From Sulfitobacter sp. D7 (GTDB lineage: Bacteria; Pseudomonadota; Alphaproteobacteria; Rhodobacterales; Rhodobacteraceae), in contig NZ_CP020694.1 of NCBI RefSeq assembly GCF_003611275.1, forward strand, positions 3,132,001 to 3,196,000: a stretch of DNA of 64,000 bases, written 5' to 3'. A program made the position numbers and the translations under genes. The first letter of the stretch is position 1, and each line of letters opens with the position of its first letter. This document shows, piece by piece, positions 50,181-58,583 of this stretch. The notes under the pieces are model-generated. The model was not told the origin of the DNA, did no database searches, and saw only the letters and a list, made by a program, of their open reading frames with translations.

Positions 50181-51863
50181 ATGGCACATGATGGTCAGGA
50201 TATGACGATGCATAGCGTAATTCTCGACGATCTGATCGGGCTCACCGGGGCGACGCTGCCGCCGTTGGATCGGCTGCTGGAAACCGCCACCGCCGCCGTC
50301 CGCGCGCAGGTGAGCGAGGGGGATCGCGTCTCAGCCAAGCTGATCGAGGCCAACCAGACCGCCGCTCACGGGCTCGCATGGCTCGCCACCTATGTCCAAG
50401 CGCTGCGACAGATGCAGCTTTGGGCCGAACGGCTGCAGGATGACGGGCGCTTTGGCGAGGTTGAGCAACTGCTGCACCAGATCGGCTTTGGCGAATACCT
50501 TTGCCAGATGCGCGGCGGCATCCAGATGAACCAAGGCGAGATACTGCGCCTGCAAGATTTGGGGCTGAGCGCTGAGGATGAGGCCACGCTCGACGCGCCG
50601 TCGATCACCACCCTGACCCGCGGCGGCAACACCCAAGCCGCGCGCAGCCGTCTGGTGGAGCTGATGCAGGAGCGCAGCGCCGATGTGACCTTTGGCGTCA
50701 GCGGGCTTGATGAAGAGCTTGAAATGATCCGCGACCAGTTCCGCCGCTACGCGGTCGAAAAGGTCGAGCCCTTCGCCCATGACTGGCACCTGAAAGACGA
50801 ATTGATCCCCATTGAGGTGATCGAAGAACTGGCCGAAATGGGTGTTTTCGGCCTGACCATTCCCGAAGAATACGGCGGTCTGGGCCTGACCAAAGCGTCG
50901 ATGTGTGTGGTCAGCGAAGAACTGTCGCGCGGTTATATCGGTGTCGGCTCGCTCGGCACCCGGTCGGAAATCGCGGCGGAACTGATCCTCTGCGGCGGCA
51001 CCGACGCGCAGAAAGAGAAATGGCTGCCCCGCATCGCCAGCGCCGAGACTTTGCCCACGGCCGTTTTCACTGAGCCGAACACCGGATCGGACCTCGGCAG
51101 CCTGCGCACCCGCGCGGTCAAGGACGGGGACGACTATAAGGTCACCGGCAACAAGACATGGATCACCCATGCCGCGCGCACCCATGTGATGACACTGTTG
51201 GCGCGGACCGACTCTGAGACGACAGACCATCGCGGCCTGTCGATGTTCTTGGCCGAAAAGACCCCCGGCGACGATGCCAACCCCTTCCCCACCCCCGGCA
51301 TGACCGGCGGAGAGATTGAGGTGCTCGGCTACCGCGGCATGAAAGAATACGAACTTGGCTTCGACGGTTTCGAAGTGAAGGGCGAGAACCTGCTCGGCGG
51401 CGAAGAGGGCCGCGGCTTCAAACAACTGATGGAGACGTTTGAATCCGCCCGCATCCAGACCGCCGCCCGCGCCATCGGCGTGGCGCAATCCGCGCTCGAT
51501 ATCTCGATGCAATACGCCCAAGACCGCAAGCAATTCGGCAAGGCGCTGATCAACTTCCCCCGCGTGTCGGGCAAGCTGGCGATGATGGCGGTGGAACTGA
51601 TGATCGCCCGGCAGTTGACCTATTACAGCGCCTTTGAAAAAGACGCCGGGCGGCGCTGTGATGTCGAGGCTGGCATGGCGAAACTGCTCGGCGCGCGGGT
51701 TGCTTGGGCCGCGGCTGACAACGGCCTGCAGATCCACGGCGGCAACGGGTTCGCGCTGGAGTACAAGATCAGCCGGGTGCTATGCGATGCGCGTATCCTG
51801 AACATCTTTGAGGGTGCGGCGGAAATTCAGGCGCAGGTTATCGCGCGGCGGCTTCTGGGCTAA
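50181..51863 (+). CDS. mcd: (2S)-methylsuccinyl-CoA dehydrogenase
   Basis: A 560-residue acyl-CoA dehydrogenase. An unusual N-terminal helical extension of about 165 residues precedes the normal fold; this length and layout are those of methylsuccinyl-CoA dehydrogenase of the ethylmalonyl-CoA pathway, which makes mesaconyl-CoA. Core motifs are GLTIPEEYGGLGLTKASM, TAVFTEPNTGSDLGSLRT, KTWITHAARTHV, YAQDRKQFGKAL and NIFEGAAEIQ, the last with the likely catalytic Glu. ATG 50181 follows AAAGGAC. The pathway partner mcl1 lies 7 kb away. Confidence 0.88.
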   Translation: MAHDGQDMTMHSVILDDLIGLTGATLPPLDRLLETATAAVRAQVSEGDRVSAKLIEANQTAAHGLAWLATYVQALRQMQLWAERLQDDGRFGEVEQLLHQIGFGEYLCQMRGGIQMNQGEILRLQDLGLSAEDEATLDAPSITTLTRGGNTQAARSRLVELMQERSADVTFGVSGLDEELEMIRDQFRRYAVEKVEPFAHDWHLKDELIPIEVIEELAEMGVFGLTIPEEYGGLGLTKASMCVVSEELSRGYIGVGSLGTRSEIAAELILCGGTDAQKEKWLPRIASAETLPTAVFTEPNTGSDLGSLRTRAVKDGDDYKVTGNKTWITHAARTHVMTLLARTDSETTDHRGLSMFLAEKTPGDDANPFPTPGMTGGEIEVLGYRGMKEYELGFDGFEVKGENLLGGEEGRGFKQLMETFESARIQTAARAIGVAQSALDISMQYAQDRKQFGKALINFPRVSGKLAMMAVELMIARQLTYYSAFEKDAGRRCDVEAGMAKLLGARVAWAAADNGLQIHGGNGFALEYKISRVLCDARILNIFEGAAEIQAQVIARRLLG

Positions 51864-51930
51864 CGCGCCGGGGTTGCAAGCGCCGCCGATGTCGAGGACA
51901 TAGGCGGCGTTTCAACCCAAAGGACAGCCC

Positions 51931-52323
51931 ATGCGCAGCTTTTTGATCCTCGCCGCCCTCAGTGCCCTGCCGCAATGCCAAGGGGATGAAACCGTCCGTG
52001 CCTACGGGGCGGGCGACAAGACATGGACCTTGGTGGAGTTGGACGGCACCCCCTTCGACGCCCGCGCCACGCTGACCTTCCCAGAGACCGGCAAGATCGC
52101 AGGAGAGGCCCCCTGCAACGCCTATAGCGCCGCGATGACGGTGCCCTACCCGTGGTTCGACGCGGGCCATATCGCGGCCACCCGCCGCGCCTGCCCGGAT
52201 ATCGCAGCCGAGACGGCGTTTCTGAACGCTTTAGGAGAGGTGACCATCTCGGATGTGCTGGGCGACACGCTGATCCTGTCGGACGACAGCGGCGCGCGGC
52301 TGGTCTTCAAAGCCGCCGACTGA
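51931..52323 (+). CDS. META domain-containing secreted protein
   Basis: A 130-residue protein with a META/HslJ-like domain: [32 protein letters not shown] and [19 protein letters not shown], with two Cys probably paired. The N-terminus ([15 protein letters not shown]) is a signal peptide; the Cys in LPQC is not a good lipobox. HslJ-type proteins are linked to outer-membrane stress and drug tolerance. Its last 17 bp overlap the convergent recO. Confidence 0.78.
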   Translation: MRSFLILAALSALPQCQGDETVRAYGAGDKTWTLVELDGTPFDARATLTFPETGKIAGEAPCNAYSAAMTVPYPWFDAGHIAATRRACPDIAAETAFLNALGEVTISDVLGDTLILSDDSGARLVFKAAD

Positions 52324-53029
52324 AGGCATCGACAAAACGCGCACGGGCTTCGGGCAGAGGCTTGCCGCCCAGATCGCGCGCCAGATGCGCGGCAAGGAAA
52401 TGGCCCGTTGTAACAAGCCCCTGCGCAATCTCCGCATCGCTCCCGGTGCCGCCCCGCAGGACAGCCGGCAGCGGCAGCAAACGATCCGCCCACTCCCCCG
52501 CGCCCTTGGCCGAGACCGCACGGCCCGACTTGGGCGAGACATAGGCCAGCCCCTCTGTCACCCCGGTCACCGCGCAGGCCTCAAGATCAAGCGCATAGCC
52601 CATCTCTTCCAACAGACGCAGTTCCCACTTCAGATAGGCCAGCGGCCAGACCTCCCCCTGCCCCAGAAGATCAAGCAGCGCTTCGGTGCGGCGGTAGAGC
52701 GCCGGATGCGGCTCGCGTTCGGGCAGACAAAAGGACAAAAGCGCGGTCACCGCGTTCAACCCCGCCAGCGCCAAACGGTCCTGCATGGCCACCGCGGCAC
52801 GGCTGCGCAAAGGCTCGACCGTGAAGGCACCGATATGGTCCTCCAACCGCGCGCGCCATGCCAGATCAAGCTGCGCGCCGGGCTGCAGGCTGGGGGCGAT
52901 CTTGCGGCTGGTGCCGCCGCGCACGATCCCGGCATGGCGGCCTTGTTCGGGGGTAAAAACCTCAATGATCGCCGAAGTCTCGCCATGTCGCCGCGCGCTC
53001 AGCAGGATGCCCTGATCGCGCCATTCCAT
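52307..53029 (-). CDS. recO: DNA repair protein RecO
   Basis: A 240-residue RecFOR-pathway protein. The N-terminal OB fold starts [20 protein letters not shown], with [14 protein letters not shown], and is followed by the helical domain ([20 protein letters not shown]). The zinc cysteines of some homologues are not complete here. Its ATG overlaps the DUF1491 gene stop (TGATG). It is the end of the lepB-rnc-era-DUF1491-recO run. Confidence 0.94.
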   Translation of the reverse strand: MEWRDQGILLSARRHGETSAIIEVFTPEQGRHAGIVRGGTSRKIAPSLQPGAQLDLAWRARLEDHIGAFTVEPLRSRAAVAMQDRLALAGLNAVTALLSFCLPEREPHPALYRRTEALLDLLGQGEVWPLAYLKWELRLLEEMGYALDLEACAVTGVTEGLAYVSPKSGRAVSAKGAGEWADRLLPLPAVLRGGTGSDAEIAQGLVTTGHFLAAHLARDLGGKPLPEARARFVDAFSRRL

Positions 53030-53358
53030 CAGGTGAGCCCCGGTTCGTCCAACAGGTGGCGGCCCTGCCGGTCTTCGACTTCGATCACCCAGAGGTCCGG
53101 GTCAAAGCTGCGCTGGCGGCTGACGGTGGCGTCAACCTCGGCCTCGTCACCCGAAGCCAGCTCAATCCACTTCCGGTCGCCGGTCATCAAATCAAAAGAG
53201 CGTTGAAACAGCACTGCTTTGCCGTCCAGCGTCGCCAGTTTCACCAGCACAGCGCCGCCCGTGTCATCGCCATGAGCCACAACAAAGGCCGGGATATCCT
53301 GCAAACGCAGCCGGGTGAGATAGGCGTCGACCCAGAAACGCGCGGTCAGACGCGGCAT
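53029..53358 (-). CDS. DUF1491 family protein
   Basis: A 109-residue alphaproteobacterial protein, with [20 protein letters not shown] at the start, [12 protein letters not shown] and [14 protein letters not shown]. Function is unknown. It is placed between era and recO, as in related genomes, and translationally coupled to recO. Confidence 0.9.
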   Translation of the reverse strand: MPRLTARFWVDAYLTRLRLQDIPAFVVAHGDDTGGAVLVKLATLDGKAVLFQRSFDLMTGDRKWIELASGDEAEVDATVSRQRSFDPDLWVIEVEDRQGRHLLDEPGLT

Positions 53359-53373
53359 GGCTGGCCTTTACGC

Positions 53374-54282
53374 TCAGTCGTTGCCATCTTTGAAATCCAA
53401 GCCCATCTCGGAATAGCGCTCGGCCTCTTCCAGCCAATTGGCGCGGACCTTGACCTGCAAGAACAGATGCACCTTGCGGCCCAAGAACTCTTCAAGCTCT
53501 TCGCGCGACGCCTTGCCCACGGCCTTGATCGTCTCACCCTTGTTGCCCAGCACGATGCCCTTGTGACCGTCGCGCACGACATAGACCAACTGATCGATCC
53601 GGGCCGAGCCGTCCTTGCGCTCTTCCCAATTCTCGGTCTCGACCGTGAGCTGATAGGGCAGTTCCTGATGCAGCCGCAGGGTCAGTTTTTCGCGGGTGAT
53701 CTCGGCCGCGATGTTGCGCATCGGCAGGTCGGCGATCTGGTCTTCGGGATAGAGCCACGGGCCTTCCGGCACCTCGCCGGCCAGCCACTGGCGCAGCGTG
53801 TCGATACCGTGGCCACGCTCGGCGGAGATCATGAAAGTCTCGGTGAAATCGAAAGCTGCGTTCATCTTTTCGGTCAGACCCAGCAACACAGGTGCCTCAA
53901 CGCGGTCGATCTTGTTGATCGCCAGTGCCACGCGGCGGCCCTTGGCGATGTTGCCAAGCTCCTCAAGGATACGCTCCACACCTTCGGTCATGCCACGGTG
54001 CGCTTCGATCAAAAGCACGATCACATCCGCATCGGCAGCCCCGCCCCAAGCGGCAGCCACCATGGCACGGTCAAGCCGGCGGCGCGGCTGGAACAGGCCG
54101 GGGGTGTCGACGAAAACCAGCTGCGCGTCGCCCTCCATCGCCACGCCGCGGATGCGGGCGCGGGTGGTCTGGACCTTATGGGTCACGATCGAGACTTTGG
54201 CCCCCACCATGCGGTTCAGCAGCGTGGATTTGCCCGCGTTGGGCTCTCCGATCAGGGCGACGAATCCGGCACGGGTGGTCAT
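53374..54282 (-). CDS. era: GTPase Era
   Basis: A 302-residue GTPase for 16S rRNA maturation and 30S assembly. G1 [10 protein letters not shown]3 VDTPGLF, G4 NKIDRV and a C-terminal KH domain ([20 protein letters not shown]) are present. Its ATG overlaps the rnc stop (ATGA), so the two are coupled. Confidence 0.96.
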   Translation of the reverse strand: MTTRAGFVALIGEPNAGKSTLLNRMVGAKVSIVTHKVQTTRARIRGVAMEGDAQLVFVDTPGLFQPRRRLDRAMVAAAWGGAADADVIVLLIEAHRGMTEGVERILEELGNIAKGRRVALAINKIDRVEAPVLLGLTEKMNAAFDFTETFMISAERGHGIDTLRQWLAGEVPEGPWLYPEDQIADLPMRNIAAEITREKLTLRLHQELPYQLTVETENWEERKDGSARIDQLVYVVRDGHKGIVLGNKGETIKAVGKASREELEEFLGRKVHLFLQVKVRANWLEEAERYSEMGLDFKDGND

Positions 54283-54965
54283 GAGTTCTTCTCCAATTGC
54301 CGCAACAGCGTGGTGGCGGCGGCCTGTTCGGCGGCGCGTTTTGAGGGCGCGGTGGCGGCGGCTTCGGCGCCGTTGTCCAACCGCGCGGTAATGGTAAAGA
54401 CCGGCGCATGGTCGGGGCCGCTGCGGTCAGTCTGTACATAGCGCGGCGGGGTCAGCCCGCGCGCCTGTGCCCATTCCTGCAACGCGGTTTTGGCGTCGCG
54501 GGCGTCTTCTTTAACCGTTTTGAGCCGGTCGCCCCAGAGGCGCAGCACCAGCGCCTTGGCCGCGTCAAATCCGCCATCCAGATAGACGGCAGCGATGACC
54601 GCTTCGATCGCATCGCCCAAAAGCGCCTGTTTGCGCCGCCCGCCCGAAATCATCTCAGACCGGCCCAATTTCAGCACCTTGCCCAGATCGATCTCGCGCG
54701 CCACATCGGCGCAGGTTTCCTTGCGCACCAATGCGTTGAACCGCGGGGCCAACTGCCCCTCGGTCGCACCGGGATCCAGCGCCAGCAGCGCCTCGGCCAT
54801 GACGAGGCCCAGCACCCGGTCGCCCAGAAACTCCAACCGCTGGTTGTCATCACGGTTGGCCGAGGACATGGAGGCATGGGTCACGGCGCGCACCAGCAGG
54901 TCCGGCGTGGCAAAGTGGTGGCCGATCCGCGCCTCAAAGGCTTTGAGGTCTCCGCTCAGCTTCAT
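54279..54965 (-). CDS. rnc: Ribonuclease III
   Basis: A 228-residue double-strand-specific RNase for rRNA and mRNA processing. The catalytic signature is [15 protein letters not shown], with a second acidic site in [16 protein letters not shown]-terminal dsRBD ([18 protein letters not shown] onward, with [11 protein letters not shown]) follows. ATG 54965 overlaps the lepB stop; the frame to 54998 is rejected. Confidence 0.97.
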   Translation of the reverse strand: MKLSGDLKAFEARIGHHFATPDLLVRAVTHASMSSANRDDNQRLEFLGDRVLGLVMAEALLALDPGATEGQLAPRFNALVRKETCADVAREIDLGKVLKLGRSEMISGGRRKQALLGDAIEAVIAAVYLDGGFDAAKALVLRLWGDRLKTVKEDARDAKTALQEWAQARGLTPPRYVQTDRSGPDHAPVFTITARLDNGAEAAATAPSKRAAEQAAATTLLRQLEKNS

Positions 54966-55798
54966 CTTACAGCTTCGAAGAAACGGTCGCTGCGCCATGT
55001 CCAGAAGAACAGCATCGAACGCCCGGCAGAACTGAACATGATGCGATCCGCGCGGCCAATCAGGTTCTCAAACGGCACGAAACCCACGCCACCGGCGCGC
55101 TGCGCCAACCGGCTATCGGCAGAATTGTCGCGGTTGTCGCCCATGAAGAAGTAATGCCCCTCAGGCACGGTATAGACGCCCGTGTTGTCCGACTGCTGGT
55201 TGGTGATGTTCAAGATCGGATGCGAGACGCCATTGGGCAGCGTTTCGATCTGGCGGCTTTTGACGCAGCTGCCGCCTTGCCCGACGGGGCCGTTTTCGCA
55301 ACGCGGGCGCAGTTGTTGTGGGCCTTGCGGGGCCATGACCTCTTCAAAGGTGCCTGCATCTTCGACTTTGACCGGGGTGCCGTTCAGGCTGATGACGCCG
55401 TTTTGGATCTGCACCTTGTCCCCCGGCAGACCGATCAGACGTTTGATGTAGTCGCGGCCCGATACGGGATGACGGAAGACCACCACATCGCCGCGCTCAG
55501 GCTCGGACCCGAAAAGCCGATCGTTGTCGCCGTCGAACACTCCGCAGACATCCTTGGCGTCGATCTCGATCCCGACACCAGGGAGCATCAGACTGGGGCA
55601 AGACGCATAGGAATAGCCGTAAGCCATCTTATTCACGAAAAGGAAATCGCCGATCAGCAGCGTCTCTTTCATGGAGCCGGAGGGGATCCAGAAGGGCTGG
55701 AAGAACAGGGTCCGAAAGACACCCGCGATCAGCAGCGCCCAGAAGATTGTCTTGATGGTTTCGACAAAGGCGTTGCCGGTTTTTTCCTTAGCGGCCAT
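54962..55798 (-). CDS. lepB: Signal peptidase I
   Basis: A 278-residue membrane peptidase removing signal peptides. One or two N-terminal helices anchor it. The catalytic Ser42 is in PSGSMKETL and the Lys in [26 protein letters not shown] is box E. It starts the lepB-rnc-era cluster, each gene overlapping the next. Confidence 0.97.
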   Translation of the reverse strand: MAAKEKTGNAFVETIKTIFWALLIAGVFRTLFFQPFWIPSGSMKETLLIGDFLFVNKMAYGYSYASCPSLMLPGVGIEIDAKDVCGVFDGDNDRLFGSEPERGDVVVFRHPVSGRDYIKRLIGLPGDKVQIQNGVISLNGTPVKVEDAGTFEEVMAPQGPQQLRPRCENGPVGQGGSCVKSRQIETLPNGVSHPILNITNQQSDNTGVYTVPEGHYFFMGDNRDNSADSRLAQRAGGVGFVPFENLIGRADRIMFSSAGRSMLFFWTWRSDRFFEAVR

Positions 55799-55930
55799 GC
55801 GGCGCTCCTGACATATCGGTTTGGGGTTACATGCGGGGCCGTGCGGGCCAAGTCAAGTGACGCGGGGCCGGATCGGCCTGCCCCGCGTGCATATGACGCG
55901 AAACGGCGGGGCGCGCCAGCCTGAGGGGTC

Positions 55931-56335
55931 TCAATCGGCAAGGGGGCGCGCTTCGATCACGACAAAGGCCTGCGCCCAGGGGTGGTCATCGGTCAGGGTG
56001 ACATGGATGATCGCCTCATGCCCCGGCGGGGTCATCGCGGCCAGACGGTCGGCGGCCCAACCGGTCACTTCCATCACGGGTTGGCCGGTGTGCAGATTGC
56101 TGACCGCCATGTCGCGCCATGCAATGCCCATGCGCAGCCCGGTGCCAAGCGCCTTTGAACATGCCTCCTTCGCGGCCCAGCGTTTGGCGTAAGTTCCCGC
56201 GACATCGCGGCGACGCTCGGCCTTGCGCTGTTCGACTTCCGTAAAAACGCGATTGCGGAAACGGTCGCCAAAGCGGTCGAGCGTGCCTTGGATACGCTCG
56301 ATATTTGCCAAATCAGTGCCGATGCCGAGGATCAT
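55931..56335 (-). CDS. acpS: Holo-[acyl-carrier-protein] synthase
   Basis: A 134-residue 4'-phosphopantetheinyl transferase activating acyl carrier protein. [15 protein letters not shown] contains the metal-binding Asp and [16 protein letters not shown] the Glu/Lys motif. It lies upstream of lepB, with a 132-bp gap. A PA2169-type gene separates it from pdxJ. Confidence 0.95.
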   Translation of the reverse strand: MILGIGTDLANIERIQGTLDRFGDRFRNRVFTEVEQRKAERRRDVAGTYAKRWAAKEACSKALGTGLRMGIAWRDMAVSNLHTGQPVMEVTGWAADRLAAMTPPGHEAIIHVTLTDDHPWAQAFVVIEARPLAD

Positions 56336-56430
56336 TGAGTGCCATTCTTGTCGCGTGACGGGGCCGATGCGCCCTTTACCGACAATAGATCATGCGCCGT
56401 TGCCGAGGAAAAGCAGCAATACGACGCGAA

Positions 56431-56459
56431 AACGCCGCCCCGCGGAACGGAACGGCGTT
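56431..56459 (-). terminator. Possible terminator of the PA2169-type gene
   Basis: AACGCCG (56431-56437) pairs with CGGCGTT (56453-56459), followed on the minus strand by TTCG. It lies 22 nt after the stop. Confidence 0.5.
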
Positions 56460-56480
56460 AAACTCGGGATGTCGCGCAGC

Positions 56481-56924
56481 TTAGGCCGTGGCGTGGCGCG
56501 CTTTTTCGGCTTTCGCCTCATCAATGGCGCGCTGCACAGAGGCGCGCTGCTCGGTCAGGAACTCATAACCGGGGCGGCCAGCGGTGGCTTTGATCGCATC
56601 GTCGTAGTTTTCGACCAATGCGGATTCGCCGTTGACGATCTCGTCATAGACGGCTTCGTCATCGCCGGTCACCGCGTCGCGCAGTTTCAGCCAACCACGG
56701 TGGGCCGATGCAGCGGCGGAGCCTTCTTCGGAGACATCCACGCCGTCGACGCCCAACTGGCGGTGCAATTCGGTGTGGAACTTCTCGCGCTCAGCGATGC
56801 GCTGGTCGAAGAAGCCGACGAAGGCGGCCTCATCCGAGACCTGCTTGCGGGATTCACGATAGCCGTCGCGGCTGTCGATCAGGCGGGTGTGGAGTTTCTT
56901 CAGTGTGTCGATATGGTCGCTCAT
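56481..56924 (-). CDS. PA2169 family four-helix-bundle protein (DUF2383-like)
   Basis: A 147-residue helical, acidic protein. MSDHIDTLKKLHTRLIDSRD and AFVGFFDQRIAEREKFHTEL fit the PA2169/DUF2383 family of ferritin-like bundles, of unknown function and often stress-linked. AAGGAGG is 6 nt before ATG. Upstream on the minus strand, GGACC and CGTT are 17 bp apart (56985-56989 and 56964-56967), close to the GGAAC-N16/17-CGTT pattern of EcfG general-stress promoters. Confidence 0.82.
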   Translation of the reverse strand: MSDHIDTLKKLHTRLIDSRDGYRESRKQVSDEAAFVGFFDQRIAEREKFHTELHRQLGVDGVDVSEEGSAAASAHRGWLKLRDAVTGDDEAVYDEIVNGESALVENYDDAIKATAGRPGYEFLTEQRASVQRAIDEAKAEKARHATA

Positions 56925-57037
56925 TGGTGCCTCCTTAGGTTTGTTAACCAGTCTGGCGACCCAACGCGGTCAAAGCCGTTTTAGGTCCAGAAGGAGGCAT
57001 CCATTGAGTGGATTTTCGCCACCGAAGACCGGCGGGC

Positions 57038-57790
57038 TTAGCCCTCGCGGGCCTCATCCATCAGGCGGCGCATCTCGGCTATGGCGGGTTCCAGCCCGAG
57101 GAATATTGCCTCTCCGATCAGGAAGTGCCCGATGTTGAGTTCGCGCACCTCTGGAAAGGCCGCGATGGGGGTCACCGTGTCATAGGTCAGCCCGTGTCCG
57201 GCATGAACCTCAAGCCCGAGGGAAGCTGCGAAACTAGACATCTCGCGCAGCTTTTTAAGCTCAACGTCCGCCTCATCCCAGCGGCCTTCGGCAAAGGCAT
57301 CGCAATAGGCGCCGGTGTGCAGTTCGATCACCTCTGCCCCAATGCGATTGGCGGCTTCGATCTGCGCAGGCTCGGCGGCGATGAAGATCGACACCCGGCT
57401 GCCCGCCTCACGCAGGGGCGCGATGAAATGGGCCAGCTTATTCTCCTCGCGGGCGACTTCCAGCCCGCCTTCGGTGGTGCGCTCTTCGCGCTTTTCGGGC
57501 ACGATGCAGACGGCATGGGGCCTGTGGCGCAGGGCAATCTTTTGCATCTCGTCGGTGGCGGCCATCTCAAAGTTCAGCGGGACGGAAAGCACCTCCATCA
57601 ACCCTTCGATATCGGCATCAGAGATATGCCGCCGGTCCTCGCGCAGATGCGCGGTGATGCCATCGGCGCCAGCCTTTTCCGCGATCTTGGCCGCGCGCAG
57701 CGGGTCAGGATAGGCGCCGCCCCGCGCGTTGCGCACGGTCGCCACATGGTCAATGTTCACGCCCAATCTCAGCTTTGGTTGATCCGCCAT
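57038..57790 (-). CDS. pdxJ: Pyridoxine 5'-phosphate synthase
   Basis: A 250-residue TIM-barrel enzyme that makes pyridoxine 5'-phosphate in the DXP-dependent route. RLGVNIDHVATVRNARGG, DGITAHLREDRRHI, IELHTGAY and VHAGHGLTYDT are conserved. ATG 57790 has AGGGG upstream. It probably shares an ancestral operon with acpS-lepB, now split by a PA2169-type gene. Confidence 0.96.
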   Translation of the reverse strand: MADQPKLRLGVNIDHVATVRNARGGAYPDPLRAAKIAEKAGADGITAHLREDRRHISDADIEGLMEVLSVPLNFEMAATDEMQKIALRHRPHAVCIVPEKREERTTEGGLEVAREENKLAHFIAPLREAGSRVSIFIAAEPAQIEAANRIGAEVIELHTGAYCDAFAEGRWDEADVELKKLREMSSFAASLGLEVHAGHGLTYDTVTPIAAFPEVRELNIGHFLIGEAIFLGLEPAIAEMRRLMDEAREG

Positions 57791-57889
57791 CTCGATTCCC
57801 CTTGCATCACTTGCCCGACCATAGGTCGGAAATTTCGCCAACCCCATAGGGGGAAGCGGTTTTTCCGGAAAATTGATGCCCTGAAAGCC

Positions 57890-58546
57890 TCAGTCCGCGT
57901 GGCGCTTGGCCTCGGCCTTTTGCGCCGCCTTATGCTTGAGCGCCTCGAACTTGGCCTTGATCATCCCGCGCCGCCGCTTTTGGTAAGCCCGCAGCACCGG
58001 TACCGAGATATAATAGGCGATAGAGGCGCAGATCATTCCCGGCAGGATGCCCCCGATCAGATAGGGGTAGAAGACCTGATGGAAAAAGGCGGTCAGCCCC
58101 GTCCAATCCATCTGGCTATCGGTAAAAATCGCGACAAAGTTCTCTTGCAGATCGCGGCCCGCATCCAGAAACTTCCCCCCGAAGGAGCGATGCTCTTTCG
58201 GGGCCACGGGCGCGCCAAGGATCCAATGCCCGGTCTGCAGGGCCGCGATGCCGATGGGCACATAGGTCAGCGGGTTGCCAAAGAAGGTCGCCATAAGGGC
58301 GGCGAGGATATTGGCCCGCATCACCCGCCCGATTAGTGCCGCCACAATGAAGTGCAGACCATAGAAGGGCGTGAAGGTGGTAAAGACCCCGGCCCAGATG
58401 CCGCGCGCAATGCGCTCGGGGCTGTCGGGCAGCCGCCGCATCCGGTGTTTGACGTAGTGAAACGCACGTGTCCAACCACCCCGCGGCCACAGAAACTCGG
58501 CCAGCGCGCGCAGGGTCGGTTTCGGATCGCGGCGTTTGAAAATCAA
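57890..58546 (-). CDS. DUF2062 domain-containing membrane protein
   Basis: A 218-residue protein with the DUF2062 motifs PERIARGIWAGVFTTFTPFY and FFGNPLTYVPIGIAA. It has about three hydrophobic helices and a Lys/Ala-rich cytoplasmic tail. Function is unknown. It lies 37 bp after rsh on the same strand and may be co-transcribed. Confidence 0.87.
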   Translation of the reverse strand: MIFKRRDPKPTLRALAEFLWPRGGWTRAFHYVKHRMRRLPDSPERIARGIWAGVFTTFTPFYGLHFIVAALIGRVMRANILAALMATFFGNPLTYVPIGIAALQTGHWILGAPVAPKEHRSFGGKFLDAGRDLQENFVAIFTDSQMDWTGLTAFFHQVFYPYLIGGILPGMICASIAYYISVPVLRAYQKRRRGMIKAKFEALKHKAAQKAEAKRHAD

Positions 58547-58583
58547 GTCTCAGGTCCAGTATCGGCGTTTCGTCTGCGCGGGG

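Noticed and set aside
57008..58336. 442-residue frame opposite pdxJ and the DUF2062 gene
   Set aside because: Covered by two well-supported genes on the other strand.
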